A stretch of 64,000 nucleotides of DNA from Salinivenus lutea (GCA_002894685.1 NCRC01000002.1:62001-126000); one strand, 5' to 3'. Counted from the first letter of the stretch, positions 1 to 9,686 are shown. Notes: a model not told the origin generated them from the letters alone. A program made the numbers and translations.

Positions 1-2608
1 AGGTTCGGGTTTCTACGTCTTCGACCAGTCCATCTGGGTCCTCAACCGTGAAAGTGACGCGGCCGGTCCCTTTTGGGTCCTCCTGGGCTTTTGCGGAGAC
101 TGAGGGCCGCACGTCGGGAAGCGTAGCTTCGAAAGTGGGCACCTCAAACGTCTCGTCGAACGGTGTCTGCTCCGCCGTGCCGCCCTGACCCGGCTCGCTG
201 TAGGCTTCGGCAAGGACCCCGATGGTGTCGCCCGGACTGAGGACGACGGACGGGTTCAGAAGCTCCGTCGTCGACTGCGCGTCGACCTGAATGGTGTTGT
301 CGACCGTGTCGTCGTTCCCCTTATCGAGCTCGAAGAGAAAACTCTTGGTGTCCTCGTCTCCTACGGCCAAAATTTCAGCCTCGACGGTTCCGCGGCTTTC
401 GTTCCACGACCATTTGACCTGGTACTGGCCGTTCGGCACCGTGTCGATGTCGAAGGTCCACTTCCTGAAGACCTCGTCCACCTGCGGCCCTGTACGCAGG
501 GCCAACTCGACAAACGAGTTGTGCTTCGCGACAAGGCCGACGTCGAGGCTGTAGGAGCCCGCGCCGGACCCGATCTGCGTCCAGGAATCCGACGGATCAA
601 AGTTGGCGCCCTCTTTCGTCCGCGCTTCGACAGCCGTGACGATGTTGAGCGGATCGGACACCCGAAACTCGACGGTTCCTGTGCCGCCGTCCTGGTAACG
701 GTCCACGTCGGTGATGACGGGCTCGACACGGGGCGTGCCGCCCCCGCCGTCGCCGGGCGGTGGAGGCGGGTCCGGGTCAATGAACCGGTCCAACACGCCC
801 TCCATCGGCTCGCCGAGTGTAACCCGGACGACGGTCGAGGGCGAGCCGGCAGACAACTCCTTTTCCGTGGACGTGATGCGCGCCTCCACGTCCGTCCCGT
901 CGTGCAGCTTCACGGTCGCCGCGTCGCCGAGCATGAGCTCCTCCCCTGTGTTCTCGAGGACCGAGAGGTCAACGACCTCGCCGTCAAAGGTTCGGGACGG
1001 GAGCCCGCCCTCCTCGGCCATGTGGTCGGCGCCGCGCTGCCAGAGCCCACGGGGTCCCATGTACGGGGCGTATTGGACAGCGGTCGATGTGGGGGCCACC
1101 ACGGCCGCGTCGAGGTAGAATGTCGTGTCGGGCTCGAGCTTGGTCACCTTCAAAAAGATCGTGCCGGCGGCCGGCTGCGCGCCCTGGATCGTGTACCCCC
1201 GAAGCGTATCCTCCCCGCCCTCAATCGTCTGGTCAGGGGGGTATTCCGTCCCCTCACTGTCAACCAGCTGCACCTGGAGGCGCCCCGTTTGCACGCGAAG
1301 AGCGACGTGGACGGAGAGCGTCGGGCCCTCCTCCTCCGGGTCGAAGACGAATGAAGAGGACCGAACCCCCTCTTCCTCGTCCGCCGCCGTAGTTTCAACC
1401 TTGATTGCTCCGTCCCCGTGCCGGGAATAATCGCGGCCGCTTGCAATCGAGAGCGCTGTATTTGAGCCGAGGGCGGCCCACCCGGTCAGCGTGTCCGCCG
1501 CCGCGTTCACCCCGCCTCGCTCCAGGAGGTTTTCGTAGGGGGCCACGTTGGAAAACCGCTTCGCCTTTGTGCGCTCCCCGATCGTATTGGCGGCGTCCGT
1601 GTCCGTGAGTTCGATCAGATCATCCCCGCCCGCATCCAGAAAGAGGAGCACCGACCAGTCGCTCACGTCGCCGGCAACCGTTAAAACATCCGGCCGGGTG
1701 GTGCTCTGGACCTCGCGGACGTCTCCGCTCCCGTCCGTGACTTTTGCGCGCAAAAGGACCCCGTCCTTCCAGAACGCCCGGTTCTCTAGCGTAATGGTCG
1801 TCCTGTTTGCGCCGGAGTCGTAGGTGGCCGTGTCGATGGGGAAGCGGGCCCCGGCCATCGTGCGGGTCTGGTCGTCTTGCCCCGACAGGGGCAGGAGCGC
1901 CGAAAAGAACTGGTCAGTCCGCTGCCGGTCGCGAAGCGAGAGGCGGTTGACGGTGTCGCCCTGCTGGTCCTCCCGTTCCCTAATGGTGCGATTCGTGGGG
2001 TCCGAGTCCCCGATGCGCTCGAGCAGGTCGATCTTGTACTCGCCCGCCCCGTCGTCCCACCGGGCAGTCCACTCGGCCCGCAGGTCATCGGCGACCGCGG
2101 CCAGGTGCTCCTGGTGCGTGCCGGCCGAGACGAACGTGTTGACGATCTCTCCCTGGAGGGCCGGCGCAATGGTGCCCCGCGAAAAGAGGGCGGGTGCGTT
2201 GTAGCTGCTGCCCAGGATCCGGTCGAGGGCGGTCTCCACCGGGACGGCCGTATGAGACAGGTCGGTCTCTTTGCTGCCGTCCGAGAGGGTGAGGTAGGCT
2301 ACCTGGTCGCCGAGGCGGGCCCAGAGCGGGCGACACTGCACAACACTTCGGGCCTGGCCGTCCCCCCGACGAAACTGGTCGGAGATGATTTCCCACCGTT
2401 CAGTCGGGTGCTGCGCGTAGACGAGCTCAAGGACGCGCCGCTGCTCGAACTCCATCCACAGGGCGCTCCCCGGCGTCGGCTCGACCCGCAGGCTCGGCGC
2501 CTGGTCCAACGTCGTCGACCGGCGCACGCCGTCCACATCGTCCTCTACGTGTTGGGCCACGTAGGACGAGAGGTCCCCCGCCAGTATGTTGATGGCCTCA
2601 AGTGTCAT
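1..2608 (-). CDS. Phage tail protein (tail hub or fibre-like), 3' end beyond the window
   Basis: An open frame of at least 869 codons starts at the ATG at 2606-2608 and runs off the left edge with no stop. I checked the frame across many lines and found it open. It lies directly downstream of the tape measure gene, where siphoviruses encode distal tail, hub and host-recognition proteins. The N-terminal part is acidic. A proline/glycine hinge (PPPPPGDGGGG) near residue 620 is followed by beta-rich, fibronectin-like sequence. The exact role (hub, fibre or tail-associated protein) cannot be read from the sequence. The C-terminus is missing only because of the window edge. Confidence 0.75.
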   Translation of the reverse strand, partial: MTLEAINILAGDLSSYVAQHVEDDVDGVRRSTTLDQAPSLRVEPTPGSALWMEFEQRRVLELVYAQHPTERWEIISDQFRRGDGQARSVVQCRPLWARLGDQVAYLTLSDGSKETDLSHTAVPVETALDRILGSSYNAPALFSRGTIAPALQGEIVNTFVSAGTHQEHLAAVADDLRAEWTARWDDGAGEYKIDLLERIGDSDPTNRTIREREDQQGDTVNRLSLRDRQRTDQFFSALLPLSGQDDQTRTMAGARFPIDTATYDSGANRTTITLENRAFWKDGVLLRAKVTDGSGDVREVQSTTRPDVLTVAGDVSDWSVLLFLDAGGDDLIELTDTDAANTIGERTKAKRFSNVAPYENLLERGGVNAAADTLTGWAALGSNTALSIASGRDYSRHGDGAIKVETTAADEEEGVRSSSFVFDPEEEGPTLSVHVALRVQTGRLQVQLVDSEGTEYPPDQTIEGGEDTLRGYTIQGAQPAAGTIFLKVTKLEPDTTFYLDAAVVAPTSTAVQYAPYMGPRGLWQRGADHMAEEGGLPSRTFDGEVVDLSVLENTGEELMLGDAATVKLHDGTDVEARITSTEKELSAGSPSTVVRVTLGEPMEGVLDRFIDPDPPPPPGDGGGGTPRVEPVITDVDRYQDGGTGTVEFRVSDPLNIVTAVEARTKEGANFDPSDSWTQIGSGAGSYSLDVGLVAKHNSFVELALRTGPQVDEVFRKWTFDIDTVPNGQYQVKWSWNESRGTVEAEILAVGDEDTKSFLFELDKGNDDTVDNTIQVDAQSTTELLNPSVVLSPGDTIGVLAEAYSEPGQGGTAEQTPFDETFEVPTFEATLPDVRPSVSAKAQEDPKGTGRVTFTVEDPDGLVEDVETRT
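1742..1755. repeat. Dispersed 14-bp element, perfect palindrome, inside tail gene
   Basis: TTTTGCGCGCAAAA; with its flanking C and G it is a 16-bp perfect palindrome. It lies within the coding sequence of the tail protein. One of the phage-wide set described in the findings. Confidence 0.8.
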
Positions 2609-2625
2609 GCGTCTTCAGAGCCAAG

Positions 2626-5600
2626 TTATTGCGAGCGACGCCCCGGCGTCCGGCGGCGGATGGCGTTTTCGATTTTGCGTGCAATCTCCCGGCCGTCCAC
2701 GTTGCCGTCGATGTTGATCTCGATGTTCTGGGTGATCGTCTGCGCGTTGTTCTCCACATGCTTCGTTCGCGAGCGGTCTCCGCGGTCCAACATGGACCGA
2801 AGGTGCGAGGCAAGCTCCGCCCCGTCGGCCTGCATGAGGCTGCCGGTGAGCGAGTCGGCATCAATCGTGCCGTTCGAGGAAGCGCTGGACAGGCCCTCCG
2901 GGGAGGGGACCTCATCGGGACTTCCGACCTCCCCCGCAATGTAGTCCAGGATGAGGTTCCGCTGCTGCCCTTGTTGGACGAGCTCGCGTTGGAAGGAGAG
3001 GAGCTGGTTCGCCTGGTGCTCCGTGATGGTTCGGCTGACGGAGGCAGAGGTGGAGAACGATTCGCTTCCAGACTCGCCCTCTTGTTCGGTAAAAGTCTCC
3101 AGTTCTCCCAGGATGTCCTCGACCTGATTCGGGGTAAGGGAGCCGAGGTCCAAATCGCCGGCTGCCAAATCGTCGCTGATTGACGCAATCAGCTCGGACA
3201 ACTGCTCCCGGCCTTCTTCGCTGTCGATGTCCAGAGAGGCGATTTCTTCCAGAGTTTCCTGAAAGTCCCCGCTGGCCTGCTGGACAATCGTGTCCATGAA
3301 AGTCTGAAAGTTCTCCGGGGCCTCGCTGTCGCCAAACTGGCGCATCAGGTCCAACTGATCGATTGCTCCGGAGACCGAATCCGAAAACTCTCCAAGATCA
3401 TCCCCTAGTGAGTCAAGAATACTTCCGATTGGCTCAAAATCATCAGGAAGTAGATCCAGTAATTCTTGTGCATCTGACTCATCCAGAAAGTCTGTTTCCC
3501 CTGCTGCGGTCACAAACTCTGCTGGGGAAATTTGACCAGAGACTAGTTGGTTGACGAGCGTAGCTGCCTGGTCTGTGTCAATGTCCGAGAAGTCATCTGA
3601 GTCTACTCGCTCGAAAAGAGCACTCAGCATATTATCCACTAGGTCAGGAATCTGGTCGGAGATAAAATCAAACCGACTGAGTTCATCAAGAAGGTTATCG
3701 ACCTCATCATGATCGCGATCTTCCACTGCAGCAAGGTATTCGTCAAAAACGGCCTGAGCCTCGGCTATAACCTTCTCAGAGACGTCTTCACCAATCTGCC
3801 CCTCGTCTAGGAGTGCGTTGGTGTTTTCCTCTAGCGCATCGACGTTATCCCGAATCGAAGAGCGTAATTCGTTGAAATCGGGCCCCTGATCCTGTAAAAG
3901 TGGCTGGATCATCGTCGTTAGCCCGCCAGCTGCTCCGATCAGAGCTGACGCCCCCGAGACCCCACTTCCAAAGCTGGAAAAAATATCTGCAAAGCCCTCG
4001 ACATCACCTCGTTCGGTTAGCTCGACAATCCGCCCAACGTTGTCGAGAACGGAAGCAGTGCCCTGTATCGCTGCGTCGGCCCCATCGGACAAGTCGCCAA
4101 ACTGACTGGCCAAGTCCCCAATGCCGCGTACCAGACGGGCCGTGTCCTGAATATTCTCACCGACCTCCGAGACCTTTTCACCGGTTTCGTCTGCTTCGTC
4201 CCCCATCTCTTGGAGCGCCTTCACCGCCGCTTCCGCCTCCTCGGCTGAGAGGAGGCCCATCTCTTCAAGCTTCTCGATGATCTCCTCCAGCTCCCGGCGG
4301 TACCGCTTGGCTGCCGATCGAGACCGCGCCGCAAACTCCTGCGCATCAATCTCCCCGCGCTCCAGCTGCGACCGTAGCTCGGTGAGGCGTTGGTTGTAGC
4401 CCTCCAGGAGGATCCCAAAGCCCGACCCGTCTCCCTCCACCCCGGCCAGGTCAACGCCCTCCATGGCCTCCTGGAGCGACTCCCCAACCTTCTCCCCCAC
4501 GTCCGTGATCTTCTCCGGATCAATCACCGAGGGCCCGACAGTCCCTGTCGTCAGTCCCTTCAGGATCTCTTCCTGCTGGTCCTTTCGCCTCTCAAGATCG
4601 TCGATCATCTCTTCCGTTTCGTCCCGGAGGTCCTCGACCTGATCCTTCTGGGCACCGGTGGCCCCGATCGCCGCCTCGGCCAACTGCGCCCGGCGCTGCT
4701 CAAGCGTGTTGATCCGCCCCTGCAGATCGAAGATGTCCTGTAGGGTGTCTCGCTCTTCCTGGGTCGCGGCCGCCGACAGTCGCCGTTCACGCCGCTGCGT
4801 TTGCAGGGCCTCGCGGAGTTTCCGCTGCGCCTCCTGGAAGTCTGTAGAGTCAAAGTTCGACGAGGGGCCGCCGGCTCCCCCCTCGCCATCAGTCCCTGTG
4901 CCTTCGCCTCCGTCGTCCTGGACCTGTTGAAGCTCCCTGTAGCGCGCAATCAGATTGTCGATTCTCTCGCCCAGGTTCTCTTCCCGGAAGGCCCCAAATG
5001 CGGACGTCTGGGTCTCCAAAAAGTCACGGAGGGCTTCGCGATTTACGTTCATCCCGTCGGCAAAATCAGAAACGAGCGTTTTCGCCAACGAGTCAATGTC
5101 CTCATTAGCGCCCTGGATCTGCCCCTGAAGCTCCTTCCATTGCTCGACTTCGCCCTCTCCCAACTCATTCTGACGAATGCGGGCGCGGCGCAATTCCAGA
5201 AATGAGGCATTCAGCCGCTCCACCGCATCCGCCTGCTGCTCTTCCAGGCTCTCCTCAGCTGCCTCTCGGCGGAGGTCCACCAGCTCCTGCATTTTCCCAA
5301 TGAGCGGCTCTGCTCCATCGGCCGTCTCTCGGAAGAATTCGTCCCCGACTACAGACTGTAGTTCCTCGACCACCTCGGTCGTATCCTTGTTCTCTTTCTT
5401 GAGTCGCTGGTACTTCTCGATCAACTTCTCTACCTCCGCCACGCTAGACATTCTAGTCTGTGCGTCGATGAGGTCTCGCCGCACCTCTTCCACTCCCCCC
5501 AGTACATCGTTCAGTTTCGAGAGGACGGTCTCCAGCATCCCGGTGAAGTTGGAGCCGAAGTCCGTCACCCAGCTGCTCAACTTCGCCGTGAGACGCCCCC

Positions 5601-6660
5601 ACTCGTTGGCAACGTCCTTCGTCGTCTCGTTGAACTCTTCGGTGAGCGAGTTCACGTTGCGGCTCTCCTCGGCCGCCCGGCCGATTTGCGTGCGCAACTC
5701 GCCGATGTTCTGCACGAGAAGCGCCACACGTGAAGACTGCCGGACGCCAAACAGGTCCTGAATGGCGTTGGCCCGGGCCAGCTGATCCATTTCCTCGAGC
5801 TCCTCGAGGAACGAGAGAATGGCCTCTCGCCCGTTCTCCTCGAACGCCTGGACGACCTCTTGCTCGGTCATGCCCATGATTTCCCCGACCCGCTCGGCCT
5901 GCGGAAGGATGCGGCCAAAGACGGAGCGGAGGGTGGTCCCGGACTGGCGGGCATTGATCCCGAGGTCCTGGAGCGTCGTCGCAAACGCCGCGGCCTCATC
6001 GGCGCTCAGGCCGAGCGCATTGGCCGCCCCGCCCATGCGCTGTACGGCAGAGATGATCTGCTGTGTATCGGCCGCCGCGTTGTTGGAGAGCTCGTTGATC
6101 ACGGCGCCGAACCGCTGGGCCTCCGTAATGTCCTGCTGAAACGCATTCAGAAGCTGCCCAAGGCCCTGCGCGGCCTTATCTGCACTCACGACTGTGGCGT
6201 CGGCCATCATTGCCACCGTTCGCGTGAACGACGCGATGTCGTCGGGCGACTCGACGCCCAGCCGGCCGGCCTGCGCCGCAATGCCGGCCAACTCCTGCTG
6301 GGATGTGCCGAGGTCCGCCTGAATCTCGAGAAGGCGCCCCTGCAGGTCGACGAACTCCCGCTCGGTGAGCCCGGCCGTTTTCCGGACCTCATTGAGCTGG
6401 TTCTCAAACCCGACGGCTTTCGCCGTGGCCGTAGCGATGGCCGCGCTGACGGCAGCGACGCCCGTAAGAAGCGTCCCCACCAACCAGGCCTTTCCGCTTT
6501 TCGCGAGTGTCTTGATCCGCCCCAGAAGCCCGCTGGTTTTCGACGTCGCGGCCTCAACGCTCTCGTCGTAGGCGCCCACCGATCGGGCCAGCCCGGCCAT
6601 CGTGGCCTGCACGCCGTCGGGCTCCACCTTGATCTTTTGCTTCAGCGGCTCGAGTGGCAT
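2626..6660 (-). CDS. Tape measure protein
   Basis: A 1344-residue protein that sets tail length and is threaded through the tail tube. The N-terminal 400 residues match the TP901-type tape measure pattern, including alanine/glycine-rich helices and a hydrophobic stretch near residues 59-85. Long charged coiled-coil segments follow. It is the longest gene in the tail module and sits between a tail-assembly-like gene and the tail tip gene, as in most siphoviruses. Residues of about 860-1107 (about 3340-4080) are encoded by clearly more A+T-rich DNA than the rest, suggesting a recombined segment. The start is the ATG at 6658-6660, with no clear Shine-Dalgarno, as is usual here. Confidence 0.93.
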   Translation of the reverse strand: MPLEPLKQKIKVEPDGVQATMAGLARSVGAYDESVEAATSKTSGLLGRIKTLAKSGKAWLVGTLLTGVAAVSAAIATATAKAVGFENQLNEVRKTAGLTEREFVDLQGRLLEIQADLGTSQQELAGIAAQAGRLGVESPDDIASFTRTVAMMADATVVSADKAAQGLGQLLNAFQQDITEAQRFGAVINELSNNAAADTQQIISAVQRMGGAANALGLSADEAAAFATTLQDLGINARQSGTTLRSVFGRILPQAERVGEIMGMTEQEVVQAFEENGREAILSFLEELEEMDQLARANAIQDLFGVRQSSRVALLVQNIGELRTQIGRAAEESRNVNSLTEEFNETTKDVANEWGRLTAKLSSWVTDFGSNFTGMLETVLSKLNDVLGGVEEVRRDLIDAQTRMSSVAEVEKLIEKYQRLKKENKDTTEVVEELQSVVGDEFFRETADGAEPLIGKMQELVDLRREAAEESLEEQQADAVERLNASFLELRRARIRQNELGEGEVEQWKELQGQIQGANEDIDSLAKTLVSDFADGMNVNREALRDFLETQTSAFGAFREENLGERIDNLIARYRELQQVQDDGGEGTGTDGEGGAGGPSSNFDSTDFQEAQRKLREALQTQRRERRLSAAATQEERDTLQDIFDLQGRINTLEQRRAQLAEAAIGATGAQKDQVEDLRDETEEMIDDLERRKDQQEEILKGLTTGTVGPSVIDPEKITDVGEKVGESLQEAMEGVDLAGVEGDGSGFGILLEGYNQRLTELRSQLERGEIDAQEFAARSRSAAKRYRRELEEIIEKLEEMGLLSAEEAEAAVKALQEMGDEADETGEKVSEVGENIQDTARLVRGIGDLASQFGDLSDGADAAIQGTASVLDNVGRIVELTERGDVEGFADIFSSFGSGVSGASALIGAAGGLTTMIQPLLQDQGPDFNELRSSIRDNVDALEENTNALLDEGQIGEDVSEKVIAEAQAVFDEYLAAVEDRDHDEVDNLLDELSRFDFISDQIPDLVDNMLSALFERVDSDDFSDIDTDQAATLVNQLVSGQISPAEFVTAAGETDFLDESDAQELLDLLPDDFEPIGSILDSLGDDLGEFSDSVSGAIDQLDLMRQFGDSEAPENFQTFMDTIVQQASGDFQETLEEIASLDIDSEEGREQLSELIASISDDLAAGDLDLGSLTPNQVEDILGELETFTEQEGESGSESFSTSASVSRTITEHQANQLLSFQRELVQQGQQRNLILDYIAGEVGSPDEVPSPEGLSSASSNGTIDADSLTGSLMQADGAELASHLRSMLDRGDRSRTKHVENNAQTITQNIEINIDGNVDGREIARKIENAIRRRTPGRRSQ
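2673..2686 (-). repeat. Degenerate copy of the dispersed element (12 of 14)
   Basis: In the direction of the gene it reads GATTGCACGCAAAA, near the 3' end of the tape measure gene. It keeps the oriented GCACGC core. Confidence 0.45.
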
Positions 6661-6672
6661 GGAGAATACTCG

Positions 6673-7371
6673 TTATTGGAGGTCGTTTTGTCCGCGGTGG
6701 CCCGCCTGTTTGAGGTCGGCCACCTTCCGCATCTTCTTTTGCAGCCACTTCTTCTTCTCTTGCTCCCCCTCCCATTCAGGCTCAACATCGGGCTCGTCCT
6801 CCTCGTCCAGTCCGGGGAAGCGCGCCCGCTTCGTAAGCGACTCGTAGACGTCTTCGTCTCCTACGCGCCCCATCATGGCCCCCTCGGCCATTCGCCGCTG
6901 CTCGCGGGCCTCCAGCCGGCTCAGCTGCCCGAGCTGGGCCACGAACGCGGGAAAAGGCTCCTGCATCACGTCCTCGAATCGAAGCCCGAAGTGGGCCCGG
7001 TACTGGGCCAGCCGGGCCTGCCAGTAGGCTGGGCCCGACGGGGTATTGGGCGCGCCTTCGCCTTCGGCCGCTTCCTTTCGTTCCTCCCGAAGTCGCGCCT
7101 GAAGCCGCTCCGCCATCCCCCCGACCACGAAGGACCGGATGACATCCAGTCGTTTCGAGTCGGTGAACCGCCGGGAAAAGAGCACGGAGTAGGTCGGGAG
7201 CGGCAGCCAGTCGGCACAGACCTCCCGGAACGCCTCCTCGTCGGACGGCTCGTCCTCTTTTGCGCGCAAAACCGTAAGCCCGACCCGTACCGTGGGCACG
7301 GGGACGCGAAACGTCCCCACGCCGTCGACAAAAAGATCCCGCTCCGTCGTGGCCGCTACGAGCTCGCGCAT
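6673..7371 (-). CDS. Putative tail assembly chaperone-like protein
   Basis: A 232-residue charged protein placed between the major tail protein and the tape measure gene, the position of tail assembly chaperones (lambda gpG/gpGT). Its second half is rich in Glu, Arg and Lys and ends with a basic stretch (KKKWLQKKMRKVADLK). Only 12 bp separate it from the tape measure start. No frameshifted second product was identified, so the chaperone call is positional. It contains one perfect copy of the dispersed element (7258-7271). Confidence 0.5.
   Translation of the reverse strand: MRELVAATTERDLFVDGVGTFRVPVPTVRVGLTVLRAKEDEPSDEEAFREVCADWLPLPTYSVLFSRRFTDSKRLDVIRSFVVGGMAERLQARLREERKEAAEGEGAPNTPSGPAYWQARLAQYRAHFGLRFEDVMQEPFPAFVAQLGQLSRLEAREQRRMAEGAMMGRVGDEDVYESLTKRARFPGLDEEDEPDVEPEWEGEQEKKKWLQKKMRKVADLKQAGHRGQNDLQ
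7258..7271. repeat. Dispersed 14-bp element, perfect palindrome
   Basis: TTTTGCGCGCAAAA inside the putative tail assembly gene, where it encodes part of the LRAKED segment. Confidence 0.8.
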
Positions 7372-7391
7372 GCAGTGCGGTAGGCCTCAGG

Positions 7392-8261
7392 TTAGCTGGA
7401 CTGCCCAAACTGGCCGGGGAGGTCGTGGTCGTGGCCGTTCGGGAGCCGAGCCGGCGGCACGGTATGGACGACTTGGGCCCCGTCGGCATACTCCACGCCG
7501 GCCTGGTCCTGGTGCCGCTGCAGGGCCGACATCGTGAAGTCGACCTCGTTGTTGGCGTCCTCCCCGTCTGCGTCCTCCCACATGAAGTCGCCAACGGAGG
7601 TGTCGACCACGGCCGGGAAGTGGTACACCCCGGCCCGCTCGATCGCGTTTTGCTCCTTGCCTTTGGGCACGACGATGAGTGAGGGCGGGTCCACCTTCTG
7701 GATCCCGGACCCAAAGAGCATGCCCTCAATGAATCCGATCACCTTTCCGTCGGCCGTCGAGTCGCTGAGGGCCTCCTTGAGGGTGATGGTCGTTTCGTCG
7801 TTGGCGTCGTCGTAGCTCGCGCTCTCGACGGTGTAATCGCCGTCGTTCCCGCTCGAGCCGACCACGGTGATGATCTCGCCCGTCGCCAGAAGGCCGCTCG
7901 CATCGCCGCTCACGGTGACCGTGTCGGCCGAGTCGTCGACGGCTGTGATTTGGGCTTCGTGCTCCGGGATCTCCGCGGCGCTCATCATGGCCGTAATGAC
8001 GCGGGCCTGGACGTCCGCCAGCGTGATCGTGATCTCGGGGTTCACGCCCCGGTCGAACGTGGCGGCCGCCTGCTGGTGGCCGGCGACGTCGGAGGCCATC
8101 TGCTTGGAGGGGTTCATCGAGATCGACACGGAGGGCACTTGGCCCACCTCGAGGACCCCGTCTCCATCCGTCACGGTCGGGTCACCGATAAAGACGTAGG
8201 GCGCGGCGATCTGGTAGCTCTCGTCCGCTAGAAGGGTCGGGAGCTCTACGGAATTTGCCAT
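7392..8261 (-). CDS. Major tail tube protein
   Basis: A 289-residue acidic, beta-rich protein upstream of the tail assembly and tape measure genes, the expected place for the tail tube subunit. Residues of about 100-160 hold a domain with repeated VTVSG and ITVVGSS-like strands that resembles the Ig-like or insertion domains often found in tail tube proteins. The protein ends in a His/Asp/Pro/Gly/Gln-rich tail. The assignment rests on gene order and composition, as there is no catalytic motif to check. Confidence 0.75.
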   Translation of the reverse strand: MANSVELPTLLADESYQIAAPYVFIGDPTVTDGDGVLEVGQVPSVSISMNPSKQMASDVAGHQQAAATFDRGVNPEITITLADVQARVITAMMSAAEIPEHEAQITAVDDSADTVTVSGDASGLLATGEIITVVGSSGNDGDYTVESASYDDANDETTITLKEALSDSTADGKVIGFIEGMLFGSGIQKVDPPSLIVVPKGKEQNAIERAGVYHFPAVVDTSVGDFMWEDADGEDANNEVDFTMSALQRHQDQAGVEYADGAQVVHTVPPARLPNGHDHDLPGQFGQSS

Positions 8262-8297
8262 GGAATCAGAGGATTGGTCAGAAAGTACGACGCCCGA

Positions 8298-8777
8298 CTA
8301 TTGCGGGCGCACAATCAGCTGGTACGTGTGCGTCAGAAACCACCGCTCAAGATCGTCGGCCCACCGGGGCGCCTGCTGAATCCGAGTGCGCTTCACCGGC
8401 TGCTCGACCGCGGCGTCCGCCAGGTCGGGGGCGCCCCCGGTCCACACCTCGAAGAGTCGAGCCGCCGCCTCCGCGAAGAACACTCGACGAGCCACGGCGT
8501 GACGAGAAGCGAGCAGCATCCCCTGGAGCGTCACCGGCTCGACACCCTTGAAGTGCTGAGACACCCCACCGACCTGCGTTCGGAGGCGGACCACCAGGTC
8601 TTTCGGGCCGAGGCTCTCGGGCGTGTGGTGTTTGTGGACGGTCTCGTCCGCCGGTCGGCTTGCCCCTCCGGTGAGGTGTCCCATCAGCTCCGCATCTGCC
8701 AGCGCCACACTCTCGGCCCAGTCCACGACCTCGTCGTGGGCGATCGTCCCTAAGTCCGGATCGAGTGACGTCGGCAT
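8298..8777 (-). CDS. Phage neck or tail-completion protein, family not recognised
   Basis: A 159-residue protein from the ATG at 8775-8777. A longer TTG start is possible but would lie inside the dispersed element, so the ATG is preferred. It lies between the tail tube gene and the neck genes, where tail terminator or completion proteins are encoded. No known motif was seen. A copy of the dispersed element (8778-8791) touches the start codon directly. Confidence 0.6.
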   Translation of the reverse strand: MPTSLDPDLGTIAHDEVVDWAESVALADAELMGHLTGGASRPADETVHKHHTPESLGPKDLVVRLRTQVGGVSQHFKGVEPVTLQGMLLASRHAVARRVFFAEAAARLFEVWTGGAPDLADAAVEQPVKRTRIQQAPRWADDLERWFLTHTYQLIVRPQ

Positions 8778-8791
8778 CTTTGCGTGCAAAA
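8778..8791 (-). repeat. Dispersed oriented 14-bp element, directly before a start codon
   Basis: In the gene direction it reads TTTTGCACGCAAAG, immediately followed by the ATG of the 8298-8777 gene. 13 of 14 positions match the consensus. Confidence 0.85.
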
Positions 8792-8806
8792 GGGTGGCCG
8801 GAAAGG

Positions 8807-9295
8807 CTACTCGTTCTTGGGGAAGTCCAGGACCTGGTCGGATAGGTCCTCGTCTGGCTCGGGGGCCGCTTCCTCGTGGGTGCGGACGGGTCCATCGTCG
8901 ATCTGGCTCTTGTAGTGGGCCGCAAGGTTGCCGGTGCGGTCGGCCCAGTGGCCCTTGCGGGCCGCCCGGCGCGGGCCGTCGGCTCGAATCGGCGGCCGGG
9001 TCGCGCCCGTCTGCTCGAGGAGCCAGTTGATGTATTCCGCGGCGGCCGTTTCAAGCGCCCCCTCGATGAGCTCATCCGAGATGGCGCCGTCTTCTTTCTC
9101 ATCGATCGCCTTGAACTTCTCCCGGATGATGCGGGCAAGCTGTTCGTCGTTGAACACGAAAAACCCCTTCATCTCGTGCAAATAGACCGCATACTCCATC
9201 ACGTTGGCCACCGTGAGGGTGTGGCTCTCATCGGGGCCCGTGTCAACGAGCGCGGCAAGCACCCCTGAAATGTTGGAGGTAAAGCTGACGGACAT
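8807..9295 (-). CDS. Phage neck/tail protein, hypothetical
   Basis: A 162-residue protein in the head-tail joining module. It is mostly helical, with conserved-looking segments around VMEYAVYLHEMKGFFVF and YINWLLEQTG, then a basic stretch and an acidic C-terminus. Position suggests a neck component (HK97 gp10-like), but no diagnostic motif is visible. The spacing of 15 to 20 bp to both neighbours supports co-transcription with the late genes. Confidence 0.6.
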   Translation of the reverse strand: MSVSFTSNISGVLAALVDTGPDESHTLTVANVMEYAVYLHEMKGFFVFNDEQLARIIREKFKAIDEKEDGAISDELIEGALETAAAEYINWLLEQTGATRPPIRADGPRRAARKGHWADRTGNLAAHYKSQIDDGPVRTHEEAAPEPDEDLSDQVLDFPKNE

Positions 9296-9314
9296 GACAG
9301 GATCAGGTCGAGTC

Positions 9315-9683
9315 TCAGTCCCAGCGGACGCCGACGAGGATGGTCACGTCCCGACGTCGGGTTTCGGTGGCGGTGCCGGTCCGGGTCTGGCCGCGGAAGG
9401 TCGCCTCGCAGCGGCTCTCCTGCAGGGCGTCTTCGGCCGTACTCTCAATGAGCGGGAGGACGACGATGGCGTCGGCCTCCTGAAACGCGTCCCCGTCCGC
9501 CTGCCGGCGCAGTTCCCGCGCCTGCGTGCGGACCGAGGCCGCCCCGTCGTAATGGACCGTCTCTGTTGCGTCGTACGCCCCCTCCGTCGTATCATCGGCC
9601 TCCATCGTAAAAAAGCGCGCCTCGTCCCGCATGGCGGCCGTGCGCTGCGTTTTGATGGCGTCGAAGGTCCCCTGCGGGATCAT
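9315..9683 (-). CDS. Putative head-tail joining (stopper-like) protein
   Basis: A 122-residue acidic protein, four bases from the next gene upstream (9687-10076). Gene order places it among the connector and stopper proteins between capsid and tail genes. The C-terminal half (VVLPLIESTAEDAL, then VTILVGVRWD) looks like a small beta-barrel fold typical of stoppers. This is a positional call. Confidence 0.55.
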   Translation of the reverse strand: MIPQGTFDAIKTQRTAAMRDEARFFTMEADDTTEGAYDATETVHYDGAASVRTQARELRRQADGDAFQEADAIVVLPLIESTAEDALQESRCEATFRGQTRTGTATETRRRDVTILVGVRWD

Positions 9684-9686
9684 GGG

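Noticed and set aside
1287-1300. GTTTGCACGCGAAG as a copy of the dispersed element
   Set aside because: In the sense of the local gene only 9 of 14 positions match, and the core points against transcription.
521-2944. Long plus-strand open frames (521-1354 and 1877-2944) at the left edge
   Set aside because: They are antisense to a longer minus-strand frame that runs from 2608 off the window edge, fits the tail gene order and has tail-like composition. High GC makes long antisense frames common here.
5860-7383. 507-residue plus-strand frame over the tape measure start
   Set aside because: Crosses the tape measure and tail assembly genes in antisense; Arg/Pro/Leu-rich sequence without any domain pattern.
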